Shown here: one piece after another, positions 16,936-25,582 of the stretch
Layout: each line of letters opens with the position of its first letter
Numbering within the stretch: position 1 is the first letter of the stretch
Assembly (NCBI GenBank): GCA_016124335.1
Contig: WGNX01000004.1
Span: 208,418-272,417 of the forward strand
Source of the DNA: Alphaproteobacteria bacterium
GTDB taxonomy: Bacteria; Pseudomonadota; Alphaproteobacteria; CACIAM-22H2
Length of the DNA: 64,000 nt
Direction: 5' to 3'
Made by a program: the position numbers and the translations under genes
Notes under the pieces: model-generated
The model's input: only the letters and a program-made list of their open reading frames with translations
Database searches by the model: none
What the model was told of the DNA's origin: nothing

Positions 16936-17688
16936 TTGGCCGATTTTATCCTCGAAACAGAGGGGCTGACCAAAGAGTTCCGTGGCTTCGTCGCGGTGAA
17001 CGGCGTCAGCTTGAAAATCCGCCGCGGGGCAATCCATGCCCTGATCGGGCCAAACGGTGCCGGAAAGACGACCTGCTTCAATCTTCTGACAAAGTTCCTC
17101 GATCCGACGCGGGGCACCATTCGCTATAACGGCCGCGACATTTCCGGAGCAAAACCCGCCGACATCGCGCGAATGGGACTTGTAAGGTCGTTCCAGATTT
17201 CGGCGGTCTTTCCGCACTTGAGCGTCCTCGAAAACGTGCGCGTTGCACTCCAACGCCGGCGCGGCAGTTCATTTGACTTCTGGCGCAGCGAGCGAACGCT
17301 TGACGCATTCAACGATCGCGCACGCGAGTTGATCGATTGGGTCGGCCTGGCCGACTTCGTCGATACCACCGCCGTCGAAATGCCTTATGGACGCAAGCGG
17401 GCACTCGAGATCGCGACAACCCTCGCGCTTGAACCCGAACTGATGCTGCTCGACGAACCGACTGCAGGAATGGGCCATGAGGATGTCGGCCGGATTGCGG
17501 CACTCATCAAGCGCGTGGCCGCCGGCCGCACCGTTTTGATGGTCGAACACAATCTTTCGGTCGTTTCCGACCTTTCCAATGCGATCACCGTACTTGCACG
17601 CGGCGAGATCCTTGCCGAAGGCGACTACGCGACGGTCTCGAAAAATCCCGAAGTCATCCAGGCATATATGGGAGCCGGTCATGGCTGA
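16936..17688 (+). CDS. livG: Liv-type ABC transporter ATP-binding protein
   Basis: A 250-aa cytosolic ATPase of the branched-chain/hydrophobic amino-acid (HAAT) transporter class. Walker A is GPNGAGKTT at about 35-43, the Q-loop is in VRSFQISAVF, and Walker B is LMLLDEPTAGMG followed by the switch His in VEHN. The signature motif is unusual: MPYGRKRALEIA stands where LSYGQQRRLEIA is typical. The start is TTG 16936 behind a G-rich ribosome site. It overlaps the second ATPase gene by 8 bp. The symbol denotes the family, since the substrate is not proven to be leucine. Confidence 0.9.
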   Translation: MADFILETEGLTKEFRGFVAVNGVSLKIRRGAIHALIGPNGAGKTTCFNLLTKFLDPTRGTIRYNGRDISGAKPADIARMGLVRSFQISAVFPHLSVLENVRVALQRRRGSSFDFWRSERTLDAFNDRARELIDWVGLADFVDTTAVEMPYGRKRALEIATTLALEPELMLLDEPTAGMGHEDVGRIAALIKRVAAGRTVLMVEHNLSVVSDLSNAITVLARGEILAEGDYATVSKNPEVIQAYMGAGHG

Positions 17689-18385
17689 GCCGATGCTCTC
17701 GGTCAAAGGCCTGAACGCTTGGTACGGCGAGAGCCATATCCTTCATGGCGTCGATTTCGACGTTCGGCAGGGCGAAGTCGTCACGCTGCTTGGTCGGAAC
17801 GGCGCCGGCAAGACGACGACGATGAAGTCGATCATGGGGCTTGTCGGTCGTCGCAGCGGTTCAATTCTGTTTGAGGCCGGGGAAACGATCGGTTTGCCGG
17901 CCTATAAAATTGCACGCCTTGGAATTGCATTTTGCCCTGAAGAACGGGGAATTTTCGCCTCCCTCGACGTGGCTGAAAATCTCATGCTTCCGCCCGCGAT
18001 CGGTGAAGGCGGGATGACGGTCGAAACGATTTTCGAACTTTTCCCGAATTTGAGAGAGCGCCTCTCCAGTCAGGGCACGAAGCTGTCGGGCGGCGAGCAA
18101 CAAATGCTCGCCATCGGGCGAATTCTGCGCACGGGCGCGCGTCTCCTGCTTCTCGACGAGCCGACCGAGGGGCTGGCGCCGGTCATCGTGCAGCAAATCG
18201 GGCATACAATTCATCGTCTGAAGAAAGAGGGCTTTACGATCCTGCTCGTCGAGCAGAATTTCCGCTTCGCGGCAACGGTGGCCGACAGGCACTATGTCAT
18301 GGAGCACGGTCGCATCGTCGACGAGATCGCCAACGATGCACTCGCTGCGAATATGGAAAAGCTCCACGAATACCTTGGCGTCTAG
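17681..18385 (+). CDS. livF: Liv-type ABC transporter ATP-binding protein
   Basis: A 234-aa second ATPase of the HAAT transporter, pairing with LivG in the cytosol. Walker A is GRNGAGKTTT, the signature is LSGGEQQMLAIGR, Walker B is LLLLDEPTEGLAP, and the switch is VEQNFRFA. CPEERGIFASL is the usual LivF-type segment. It starts at ATG 17681 inside the end of the preceding gene and is followed after 26 bp by the substrate-binding protein gene, consistent with one operon for the whole 16936-21506 block. Confidence 0.92.
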   Translation: MAEPMLSVKGLNAWYGESHILHGVDFDVRQGEVVTLLGRNGAGKTTTMKSIMGLVGRRSGSILFEAGETIGLPAYKIARLGIAFCPEERGIFASLDVAENLMLPPAIGEGGMTVETIFELFPNLRERLSSQGTKLSGGEQQMLAIGRILRTGARLLLLDEPTEGLAPVIVQQIGHTIHRLKKEGFTILLVEQNFRFAATVADRHYVMEHGRIVDEIANDALAANMEKLHEYLGV

Positions 18386-18411
18386 AAACAGCTGACAGGG
18401 AGAACACCAGA

Positions 18412-19620
18412 ATGACGAAACTCAAAAGCATCCTCGCCGGCGCAACTGCGCTGGTCGCGCTTGCGCTGCCGGCGGCAGCGCAGACGAACGTGAAGATCGG
18501 CATCCTTTCGGACATGTCGAGCCTTTATACTGACCTCGCCGGTGCCGGCTCGGTGCTGGCAGCGCGTATGGCCGTCGACGATTTCGGCGCCGCGGCAAAG
18601 GGCCTCAAGGTCGATTTCGTTTCGGCCGACCACCAGAACAAGCCCGACGTCGGTTCGAACGTCGTGCGCCAGTGGATCGACGTCGACAAGGTTGACGTGA
18701 TCGTCGACGTGCCGAATTCCGGCGTCTCGCTCGCCGTGAACGGGGTCGTGAAGGAAAAGAATAAGGTCTTCCTCGTTTCCGGCGCTGCGACATCTGCCCT
18801 CACGGGTCCGGCCTGCTCACCCAACACGATTCACTGGACATACGACACCTGGGCTCTTGCCAACGGCACGGGCAGCGCGATCGTGAAGACCGGTGGCGAC
18901 ACGTGGTTTTTCCTGACCGCAGACTACGCTTTCGGCCAGCAGCTTGAAGCCGACACCAGCGCCGTCATCAACAAGATGGGCGGCAAGATCGTCGGATCGG
19001 TTCGCCATCCGCTCAACTCGAACGATTTCTCGTCGTTCCTTCTGCAGGCCCAGTCGAGCAAGGCCAAGATCATTGGCCTGGCGAATGCCGGCGGCGATAC
19101 GGTCAACTCGATCAAGCAGGCGGCGGAGTTCGGGATCGTGCGCGGCGGCCAGAATCTCGCTGGCCTTCTCGTGTTCCTTACCGACGTCCATGCGCTCGGT
19201 CTGGACGCGGCACAAGGCCTGATCATGACGTCCGCATTCTACTGGGACCAGAACGACGCAACGCGCGCGTTCGCGAAGCGCTTTGCGGCGGGTAACAAAG
19301 GCATCCACCCCACGATGGTGCATGCCGGCGTCTACTCTGCGGTCACGCACTACCTGAAGGCGGTTTCGGCCCTGAAGAACGCTGCTGATGGAAAGGCCGT
19401 CGTCGACAAGATGAAGGCGACGCCGACGGACGATGCGCTGTTCGGCAAGGGGGAAGTCCGCAAGGATGGCCGGAAGATCCACGACATGTACCTCTTCGAG
19501 GTTAAGAAGCCGTCGGAATCGAAGGCACCGTGGGACTACTACAAGCTCCGCGCCACTATCCCGGCGGCCCAGGCTTTCCGCCCGCTGGCGGATGGCAAGT
19601 GCCCGCTGGTCGGCGGCTGA
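18412..19620 (+). CDS. HAAT-type ABC transporter substrate-binding protein
   Basis: A 402-aa periplasmic receptor of the Leu/Ile/Val-binding-protein fold (Peripla_BP_6). A clear signal peptide (KSILAGATALVALALPAAA) is cleaved before QTNVKIG. The mature part shows the standard opening IGILSDMSSLYTDLAG, two lobes, and the central VDVIVDVPNSGVSLAV hinge region. Its ligand cannot be inferred; many relatives bind other amino acids or amides. A GGGAGAA ribosome site lies close upstream. A GC-rich hairpin sits just after its stop, before the permease genes. Confidence 0.88.
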   Translation: MTKLKSILAGATALVALALPAAAQTNVKIGILSDMSSLYTDLAGAGSVLAARMAVDDFGAAAKGLKVDFVSADHQNKPDVGSNVVRQWIDVDKVDVIVDVPNSGVSLAVNGVVKEKNKVFLVSGAATSALTGPACSPNTIHWTYDTWALANGTGSAIVKTGGDTWFFLTADYAFGQQLEADTSAVINKMGGKIVGSVRHPLNSNDFSSFLLQAQSSKAKIIGLANAGGDTVNSIKQAAEFGIVRGGQNLAGLLVFLTDVHALGLDAAQGLIMTSAFYWDQNDATRAFAKRFAAGNKGIHPTMVHAGVYSAVTHYLKAVSALKNAADGKAVVDKMKATPTDDALFGKGEVRKDGRKIHDMYLFEVKKPSESKAPWDYYKLRATIPAAQAFRPLADGKCPLVGG

Positions 19621-19628
19621 TCGAGACG

Positions 19629-19654
19629 GGGCGGGGGATGGAAGTCTCCCGCCC
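19629..19654 (+). terminator. intra-operon hairpin after the Liv-type binding-protein gene
   Basis: GGGCGGGGGA (19629-19638) pairs with TCTCCCGCCC (19645-19654) through about 10 bp, including one G-U, around a 6-nt loop, and is followed by pyrimidine-rich TTCCCTTTCC. It could partially terminate transcription or protect the upstream mRNA, giving more binding protein than permease. A similar hairpin follows the binding-protein gene of the Ugp-like operon. Confidence 0.5.
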
Positions 19655-19680
19655 TTCCCTTTCCTGACCCGGCCGGACAG

Positions 19681-20568
19681 ATGCACGAGATATTCGGAAT
19701 TCCGCCCCAAGCGCTATTCGGCCAGCTCCTGCTCGGCCTGATAAACGGGTCGTTCTACGCGACGCTCAGCCTTGGCCTGGCGATCATATTCGGGCTCCTG
19801 AACATCATCAATTTCACGCACGGCGCGCAATACATGATGGGCGCTTTCGTCGCGTGGATGCTGCTCAATTGGCTTGGCCTCAACTATTGGGCAGCGCTTG
19901 TCATCGCCCCCGTGCTCGTTGGCGCTTTTGGAGTCCTGATCGAACGCACGATGCTCCGGCACCTTTACAAGCTCGATCATCTCTACGGCCTGCTCCTCAC
20001 CTTCGGCCTCGCGCTGATCATTCAGGGCGTGTTTCGGAATTATTTCGGATCTTCCGGCCTTCCCTACCGCATTCCCGACGCGCTGCGCGGCGGTACGGAT
20101 CTTGGTTTCATGTTCATGCCCAACTATCGGGGCTGGGTGATTGCCGTCTCGCTCGTTGTCTGTCTCGTGACGTGGTTCGTCATCGAGAAGACGAAACTCG
20201 GTGCGTATCTGCGAGCGGCCACGGAGAACCCGCCGCTGGTCCAGGCATTCGGAATTAACGTCCCGCGCATGGTGACGCTCACCTACGGCTTCGGCGTCGC
20301 GCTCGCCGCCTTCAGTGGCGTGCTTGCTGCGCCCATCTATCAGGTGAGCCCGCAGATGGGTGCAGACCTGATCATCGTCGTCTTCGCCGTCGTCGTTATC
20401 GGCGGCATGGGATCGATCATGGGCGCGATCCTCACGGGATTCGGTCTTGGCGTCATCGAGGGCCTCACGAAGGTCTTCTATCCCGAGGCCTCGGCGACGG
20501 TGATATTCGTGGTCATGGCGATCGTGCTGCTCGTCAAGCCCGCAGGCCTGTTCGGGAGAGTACGATGA
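19681..20568 (+). CDS. livH: Liv-type ABC transporter permease
   Basis: A 295-aa inner-membrane permease of the LivH family with about eight hydrophobic segments. The opening LLLGLINGSFYATLSLGLAIIFGLLNIINFTHG pattern (cut here to its features: NGSFY and NFTHG) and the C-terminal GGMGSIMGAILTGFGLG are family hallmarks. The EAA-like cytoplasmic loop is around RAATENPPLVQAFGIN. Its stop overlaps the next permease start as ATGA. It starts at ATG 19681, 60 bp after the binding-protein gene. Confidence 0.92.
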   Translation: MHEIFGIPPQALFGQLLLGLINGSFYATLSLGLAIIFGLLNIINFTHGAQYMMGAFVAWMLLNWLGLNYWAALVIAPVLVGAFGVLIERTMLRHLYKLDHLYGLLLTFGLALIIQGVFRNYFGSSGLPYRIPDALRGGTDLGFMFMPNYRGWVIAVSLVVCLVTWFVIEKTKLGAYLRAATENPPLVQAFGINVPRMVTLTYGFGVALAAFSGVLAAPIYQVSPQMGADLIIVVFAVVVIGGMGSIMGAILTGFGLGVIEGLTKVFYPEASATVIFVVMAIVLLVKPAGLFGRVR

Positions 20569-21506
20569 ACGGCTTTTTCGGCATGCCGCGCCATCATGCG
20601 CTCCTCACCGTCGGCATTTTGGTCTTTCTGGTTGTCGCCCCCACATTCATTTACCCCGTCTTCTTGATGAAAGTGCTCTGCTTTGCGCTGTTCGCGTGCG
20701 CATTCAATCTCCTGCTGGGTTATGTCGGATTGCTCTCGTTTGGACATGCGATGTTCTTCGGCGGTGCCGCCTACATCACGGCGCATTCGGCAAAGGTTTG
20801 GGGGTGGCCGTTCGAACTTGCGATCCTCGCCGGCATGGCAACGGCCGCTGCCCTTGGGTTGATCGTGGGGATTCTTGCGATCCGCCGACAGGGCATCTAT
20901 TTCGCAATGATCACGCTTGCACTTGCCCAGATGCAGTATTTCCTGGCGCTTCAGGCAAAGTTCACGGGCGGCGAGGACGGCATCCAGAAAGTACCGCGCG
21001 GCTATCTTTTCGGTGTCATCGATCTCAACAACGATCTGTCTCTTTATGCCGTCGTTGCGGTCATCTTCGTCGCGGCGTTTCTGCTGATCTATCGCATCGT
21101 CCACTCGCCGTTCGGTCAGGTGCTGAAAGCAATTCGCGAGAATGAGCCGCGCGCGACGTCACTTGGCTACAAGGCCGATCACTACAAGCTGATCGCGTTC
21201 GTTTTGTCGGCAACGCTTGTCGGACTTGCCGGTTCGGTCAAATCGATTGTATTCCAGCTCGCATCCTTGACCGACGTGCACTGGACGATGTCGGGTGAAG
21301 CGGTTCTGATGACGCTTGTCGGTGGCCTTGGAACCATATTCGGGCCGATTGCCGGGGCCGCTGTCATCATTTCGATGGAGAATTATCTCGCCCAGCTCGG
21401 CCCTTGGGTGACCGTCGTTCAGGGCGTGATTTTCGTGATTTGCGTGCTCGCGTTCCGGCGCGGCATCGTTGGAGAACTCGCTCGGCTTCTGCGCAAGTCC
21501 CTATAG
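20565..21506 (+). CDS. livM: Liv-type ABC transporter permease
   Basis: A 313-aa inner-membrane permease of the LivM family, the partner of LivH. It has about nine hydrophobic segments, the typical NLLLGYVGLLSFGHAMFFGGAAY region with its GLLSFGH core, an IRENEPRATSLGY cytoplasmic EAA-type loop, and the late GGLGTIFGPIAGA motif. Translational coupling to LivH by ATGA fixes the start. It is the last gene of the operon. No intrinsic terminator with a T-run follows, only a long-armed TAGCCCG/CGGGCTA inverted repeat. Confidence 0.92.
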   Translation: MNGFFGMPRHHALLTVGILVFLVVAPTFIYPVFLMKVLCFALFACAFNLLLGYVGLLSFGHAMFFGGAAYITAHSAKVWGWPFELAILAGMATAAALGLIVGILAIRRQGIYFAMITLALAQMQYFLALQAKFTGGEDGIQKVPRGYLFGVIDLNNDLSLYAVVAVIFVAAFLLIYRIVHSPFGQVLKAIRENEPRATSLGYKADHYKLIAFVLSATLVGLAGSVKSIVFQLASLTDVHWTMSGEAVLMTLVGGLGTIFGPIAGAAVIISMENYLAQLGPWVTVVQGVIFVICVLAFRRGIVGELARLLRKSL

Positions 21507-21570
21507 CCCGTCCATCCGGATCGACGGCACCGGGTTCGCATTTGCACAAGCGGCGGGCTAGAGTAGTCAG

Positions 21571-22428
21571 ATGCAGCAAACGCAATTTCGGATACTCGGT
21601 ACGGCCGATATCGCAGATCTGGAGCGGTTTCTCGAGCGCGCACCGGACACGTCGATGTTTCTGCGTTCGAATCTTCGGCATGCCGGCATTGTCGACAAAG
21701 GCATGCCGTATCAGGGCACTTACGTCGGCCAGTTCAAAGGCCGTGATCTGACAGGGGTCGCCGCCCTTTATTGGAACGGCAACATGGTCTTTCAATGCGA
21801 ACCCGGCGATGCAGCTGCAATCGCTGCAGAAACGCTTGCTGCCGCATTGCCGCGTGCCTGCCGGGGTCTTGTCGGGCCCCGCGCGATCCTCGCGCCGGTC
21901 ATCGAATTGCCGCCCTTCTCGCTCCGGCGCGCAAAACTGGCTTCCCGCCAAGACCTGTATGCGCTCGACATCGCAAACCTGCCGGACGAAACGACAATGG
22001 TCGCACGCGTACGACCGGCGGCGACTAAGGACAGAGAGACGTTGGCCGCATGGCGGCACGACTATCTATGCGAGACATTGAACGAGTCCCCTGGGGAGGC
22101 GACACGAAAGCAGGCCTACGAGGAGATCGGCCGCGCGATAGACGAAGGGCGTGCGTTCGTGCTCGCGATGGCCGACAACCTGATGGCCTATTCCGGCTTC
22201 AATGCGACCCTGCCGGATACGGTGCAGGTCGGCGGCGTGTATTGCCCGCCCGGTGAACGTGGTCTCGGCTATGGCCGGGCGGCAACTCACGGCGCCCTGC
22301 TCGCGGCGCGCAAAAGCGGCGTGAAACGCGCAATCCTGTTTACGGCGGAAGACAATATCCCCGCAAAGCGCTGCTATGAGTCACTGGGTTTCAAGCGGGT
22401 CGGCGACTACGCGATCGTGATTTACTGA
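21571..22428 (+). CDS. GNAT-family N-acetyltransferase
   Basis: A 285-aa cytosolic acyltransferase. The C-terminal GNAT domain has the acetyl-CoA pyrophosphate loop ERGLGYGRAA (about 228-237) preceded by VGGVYCPP, and ends with the family pattern AKRCYESLGFKRVGDY. The N-terminal 130 residues look like a second, degenerate GNAT-like half. The acceptor is unknown. It starts at ATG 21571, 64 bp after livM on the same strand. The 3' end overlaps the convergent DUF4169 gene by 7 bp. Confidence 0.82.
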   Translation: MQQTQFRILGTADIADLERFLERAPDTSMFLRSNLRHAGIVDKGMPYQGTYVGQFKGRDLTGVAALYWNGNMVFQCEPGDAAAIAAETLAAALPRACRGLVGPRAILAPVIELPPFSLRRAKLASRQDLYALDIANLPDETTMVARVRPAATKDRETLAAWRHDYLCETLNESPGEATRKQAYEEIGRAIDEGRAFVLAMADNLMAYSGFNATLPDTVQVGGVYCPPGERGLGYGRAATHGALLAARKSGVKRAILFTAEDNIPAKRCYESLGFKRVGDYAIVIY

Positions 22429-22601
22429 TCGTCCAGGCGCTTGGCGTCCAGTTCCCGCTCGGATTTCTCCTGCAACGCTGCCGCCGCGTCGCGTTCCGTT
22501 CGCGAGCGGCCATGTTTGACCCGATTTTCCTCGGCCGTTCGCTCTGCCGCCTCGCGCACGAGCCGTTTGCGAACGCGCCGGAGGTTCACGATTTCGGCCA
22601 C
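22422..22601 (-). CDS. DUF4169 family small basic protein
   Basis: A 59-aa highly charged protein with the pattern of DUF4169: an opening AEIVNLRRVRKR, a central ENRVKHGRSRTER, and an end in LDAKRLDDQ. Most of it should be one long amphipathic helix. The start is GTG 22601, supported by a GGGGGA ribosome site 6 bp upstream; longer in-frame extensions run antisense into the cytochrome gene and are rejected. The function of the family is unknown, and it is largely restricted to Alphaproteobacteria. Divergent from cytochrome b561 (38 bp gap). Confidence 0.78.
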   Translation of the reverse strand: MAEIVNLRRVRKRLVREAAERTAEENRVKHGRSRTERDAAAALQEKSERELDAKRLDDQ

Positions 22602-22639
22602 CTTGTATCCCCCATCCAGTTCGGCCCATATTCGCGCGC

Positions 22640-23200
22640 ATGGTGCGCCGCAACACCCCCCAACACTATGATGCTTTGGCGCGCAGCTTCCACTGGCTTG
22701 CGGCGGTACTGGTCGCGACGCTTGTCGCTCTGGGACTATATATGACGCGCTTGGACTTTTCGGAATGGAAAGTCCGCATCTATTCTTGGCATGAGACGAT
22801 CGGGATCGCACTTTTCGTCCTGACAGCCACGCAACTCTATTGGCGATTCCGCAATCCGCCGCCGCCTCTTCCGCCATCGGCTTGGATCGAGCAGATCGTC
22901 GCACGCATCAGCCACGCCTGCCTGTTCGGGCTGCTCGTCGTATTGCCGGTCTTCGGATTTCTAGGATCGAACGCGTACGGATTTCCGGTAAGGATGTTCG
23001 GCTTATTCGAAATACCCAGCCCGATCGTGGCAAGCGAGGCAGTTGGCGAGACGCTGATCGGAATCCATGCGTTGCTTTCCTGGATCCTCACCGGCATGGC
23101 CTCGCTACACGTTGCTGCCGCGCTATACCATCATTTCATACGCCGCGACAGTATCCTCAGGCGCATGATTCCAAGCCTGCGTATTCGACGTGACGACTAG
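22640..23200 (+). CDS. cytochrome b561 family protein
   Basis: A 186-aa inner-membrane b-type cytochrome with four transmembrane helices. Candidate haem ligands are His18 (SFHWLAAV), His51 (SWHETIG), one in ISHACLFG, and the pair in helix 4 (GIHALL and SLHVAAALYHH). The family moves electrons between quinol and periplasmic acceptors, and can serve as a superoxide:quinone oxidoreductase (CybB type). The start is ATG 22640. The stop shares CTAG with the stop of the convergent aldehyde dehydrogenase. Confidence 0.88.
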   Translation: MVRRNTPQHYDALARSFHWLAAVLVATLVALGLYMTRLDFSEWKVRIYSWHETIGIALFVLTATQLYWRFRNPPPPLPPSAWIEQIVARISHACLFGLLVVLPVFGFLGSNAYGFPVRMFGLFEIPSPIVASEAVGETLIGIHALLSWILTGMASLHVAAALYHHFIRRDSILRRMIPSLRIRRDD

Positions 23201-24771
23201 CCTTCCATCGAGGTCAGGCTCTGTTCGCGCATGAACTGCGGCACGTAGAACGGTCCGAGTCCGCCCTTTCCTGTCATCCCTGAGCCCTTCCAGCCGCAAA
23301 AGGTCTGGATACCGGGCCACGCGCCCGTCGTTGCCCCGGATCGGCGATTTGCATAGAGAACGCCTGCCTCGGCACGATCGAAGAAATAGTCCAGCTCCTT
23401 GGTGTCCCTGGCATAGCATCCGGCTGTCAGCCCGTACGGGACCTTATTGGCCCGGTCGATCGCTTCGGCAAAATCATCGAAGGGCAACAAGGAAAGAAAG
23501 GGCAGGAACAGCTCGTCCCTGTTGAGATGATGGTCTGCCGTAAGGCCGGCGACAATCGCCGGCTCGACATAGATCCCGCGGTCATAGCTTCCGCCCGAGA
23601 GGCGATTTCCGCCAAAAACAACCCGACCGATGCGTTTGACCGTTTCGACGGCGGTGAAATATCGATCGGCTGCCACAGTGTCGATCAACGGGCCCATGTA
23701 GACGTTCCGGTCAGCCGGATCGCCGATACGCAGTTTCCCGGTTCGTTCGACCAGCTTTTTCTCGAACGCCTCAAAGACGGAGCGCTCGATATAGACGACC
23801 GACCCGGCCGAGCATTTCTGCCCCTGAAGGCCGAAAGCCGAACGCATCACGCCTTCGCTTGCGACATCGAGATCTGCGGTGGCTGTCACGAATGTCGGGT
23901 TCTTGCCGCCCATTTCGGCCAACACGGGACGCATGTATGGGCGAGCGGCATTGCGTCGAAGCATCTGCATGCCCACGTCGTTGCTGCCTGTGAAGGCAAT
24001 TCCATCGATCCCGTCATGCGCCGCCAAGAGGGGACCAGCCTGAGTCCCGCAGACCAGATTGAACGTACCCGGCGGCAGGTCGGCCGCCTCGAAGCATTCT
24101 GCCAGCAGCGCGCCGCAAAGCGATGCTTTTGGCGACGGTTTGTAGACAACCGTGTTGCCGCCAAGCAGGGCGCCCGCACTCATCCCCGCCGACAAAGCCA
24201 ATGGGAAGTTGAAGGGCGCAATCACCGCGAAGACGCCGTATGCACGCAGGACGACGCGGGTCGCCTCGCGCGGGAAGGCGCGCGCCATCTCGATGCCGTA
24301 CCCCCCGTTCCGCTCGACTTCGGCGGCATAATATCGGATCAGGTCGACCGTCTCCTCGACCTCGCCCATCGCCTCGGCCCGCGACTTGCCGACTTCAAGG
24401 AGGCAGGCAATCCCAAGTTCATACTTGCGCCGCTCGATTGCGGCCGCGACCGCGCGAAGCGCGTTCACCCGGCTTGCCCATTCGCGCCCCGACCAACCCG
24501 GCGCTGCCTTGCGCGCAGCGGCCACGGCCCGTTCGACGGCATTTGCATCGGCAGCAACAAACGATCCGATCGCCAGGTCCCTGTCGATCGGGCTTCGCGT
24601 GAAATAAGCCTCGCCGATTTCGTCGTCCCGACCGCCAATTCGATTGGGATGAAACCGACCAAGCCGGGCCCGCTGGACCGGGATTTCCCGATCGAGGAAA
24701 TCGTGCAGATGCGAAAAATCGACACCGATATTCGAATATGTAACGCGCGGCAAAGGCGTACCGTCATCCAT
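23197..24771 (-). CDS. aldehyde dehydrogenase, 1-pyrroline-5-carboxylate-dehydrogenase-like
   Basis: A 524-aa NAD(P)-dependent dehydrogenase. Conserved elements are APFNFPLALSAG (cofactor pocket), FTGSNDVGMQM (Rossmann GxxxxG region), LAEMGGKNP (general-base Glu) and GLQGQKCSAGS (catalytic Cys). The sequence order and the C-terminal GWKGSGMTGKGGLGP resemble the P5C dehydrogenase/RocA branch, but substrate is not proven. ATG 24771 is preferred over a frame extending 27 bp further. The gene follows the SRAP gene with a 23 bp gap on the same strand, so co-transcription is likely. Confidence 0.87.
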   Translation of the reverse strand: MDDGTPLPRVTYSNIGVDFSHLHDFLDREIPVQRARLGRFHPNRIGGRDDEIGEAYFTRSPIDRDLAIGSFVAADANAVERAVAAARKAAPGWSGREWASRVNALRAVAAAIERRKYELGIACLLEVGKSRAEAMGEVEETVDLIRYYAAEVERNGGYGIEMARAFPREATRVVLRAYGVFAVIAPFNFPLALSAGMSAGALLGGNTVVYKPSPKASLCGALLAECFEAADLPPGTFNLVCGTQAGPLLAAHDGIDGIAFTGSNDVGMQMLRRNAARPYMRPVLAEMGGKNPTFVTATADLDVASEGVMRSAFGLQGQKCSAGSVVYIERSVFEAFEKKLVERTGKLRIGDPADRNVYMGPLIDTVAADRYFTAVETVKRIGRVVFGGNRLSGGSYDRGIYVEPAIVAGLTADHHLNRDELFLPFLSLLPFDDFAEAIDRANKVPYGLTAGCYARDTKELDYFFDRAEAGVLYANRRSGATTGAWPGIQTFCGWKGSGMTGKGGLGPFYVPQFMREQSLTSMEG

Positions 24772-24794
24772 TGTCTTCGACCTTTTTCGTAACC

Positions 24795-25538
24795 TCAAAA
24801 CAGACTTCCCTGCCGGCCATCCGGCCCCGACTTCCTCGATTTTGTCCGCGGTTCGGATTTCGCGGAAGGCTCCATTTCTGCGGCCGGTTCGATGCAGCCT
24901 GCGTCGTCGTGCCGAACATTATTGACGTAGGTCGAAACGCGAACGCAGGTGAGCCAGTCGCTCGGCGGAGCCCTGACCAGACGGCGTGCATCGACAGCCG
25001 GATCGAGCCAGGCGCCGTAATCCGTCGGCGACAGGATGACGGGTACCCTGTCGTGATACTGCGCCATGATGGAATTTGCGGCCGTATTGACGATCGTGAA
25101 TGTCTCGAGCACTTCGCCTTTCGGCGGAATCCAGCGCTCCCAAAGTCCTGCGAACGCGAACGGCGCGCCGTCGGTCATCCGGAAATGCAGGGGTTGTTTG
25201 GACTTGGCGGCGACCGTCTGCCATTCGTAAAAGCCGTCGGCGGGCACCAGGCATCGACGTTGGCGAAACGCCTGCCGGAAGGCCGGCTTCTCGTGCACGC
25301 TCTCGCCTCTCGCATTTATCATGTGGCTCTGCAATGAAGTGTCTTCGGCCCAATAGGGGACCAGCCCCCAGTTGAGCATCCCGATTTCCCGCCCCCCGTC
25401 CGCGGAAGACCGAATGACCGGTGCGGCCTGGGTCGGCGCGATGTTCCAGCGCGGTTGCAGGTTCAGCGGAGCGCCCGAAAAGCCGAAGAGCTGGCGCAAG
25501 GCTTCGACCGGCGTTGTCAGGGAATATCGACCACACAT
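24795..25538 (-). CDS. SOS response-associated peptidase (SRAP/YedK/HMCES family)
   Basis: A 247-aa protein that in this family forms a thiazolidine DNA-protein crosslink with abasic sites in single-stranded DNA. It starts MCGRYS, so Cys2 becomes the N-terminal reactive residue after Met removal. Conserved RWNIAPTQ, NARGESV, DGFYEWQ and the catalytic-type His in QYHDRVPVIL are all present. The C-terminal 35 residues are charged and low-complexity (PSAKSEPRTKSRK), probably disordered. It is divergent from cysQ with a 44 bp gap. No LexA box was recognised there. Confidence 0.93.
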   Translation of the reverse strand: MCGRYSLTTPVEALRQLFGFSGAPLNLQPRWNIAPTQAAPVIRSSADGGREIGMLNWGLVPYWAEDTSLQSHMINARGESVHEKPAFRQAFRQRRCLVPADGFYEWQTVAAKSKQPLHFRMTDGAPFAFAGLWERWIPPKGEVLETFTIVNTAANSIMAQYHDRVPVILSPTDYGAWLDPAVDARRLVRAPPSDWLTCVRVSTYVNNVRHDDAGCIEPAAEMEPSAKSEPRTKSRKSGPDGRQGSLF

Positions 25539-25582
25539 ATGGGTATTGTACGTGAACCGACGGCATCGTACGACATGCCGAC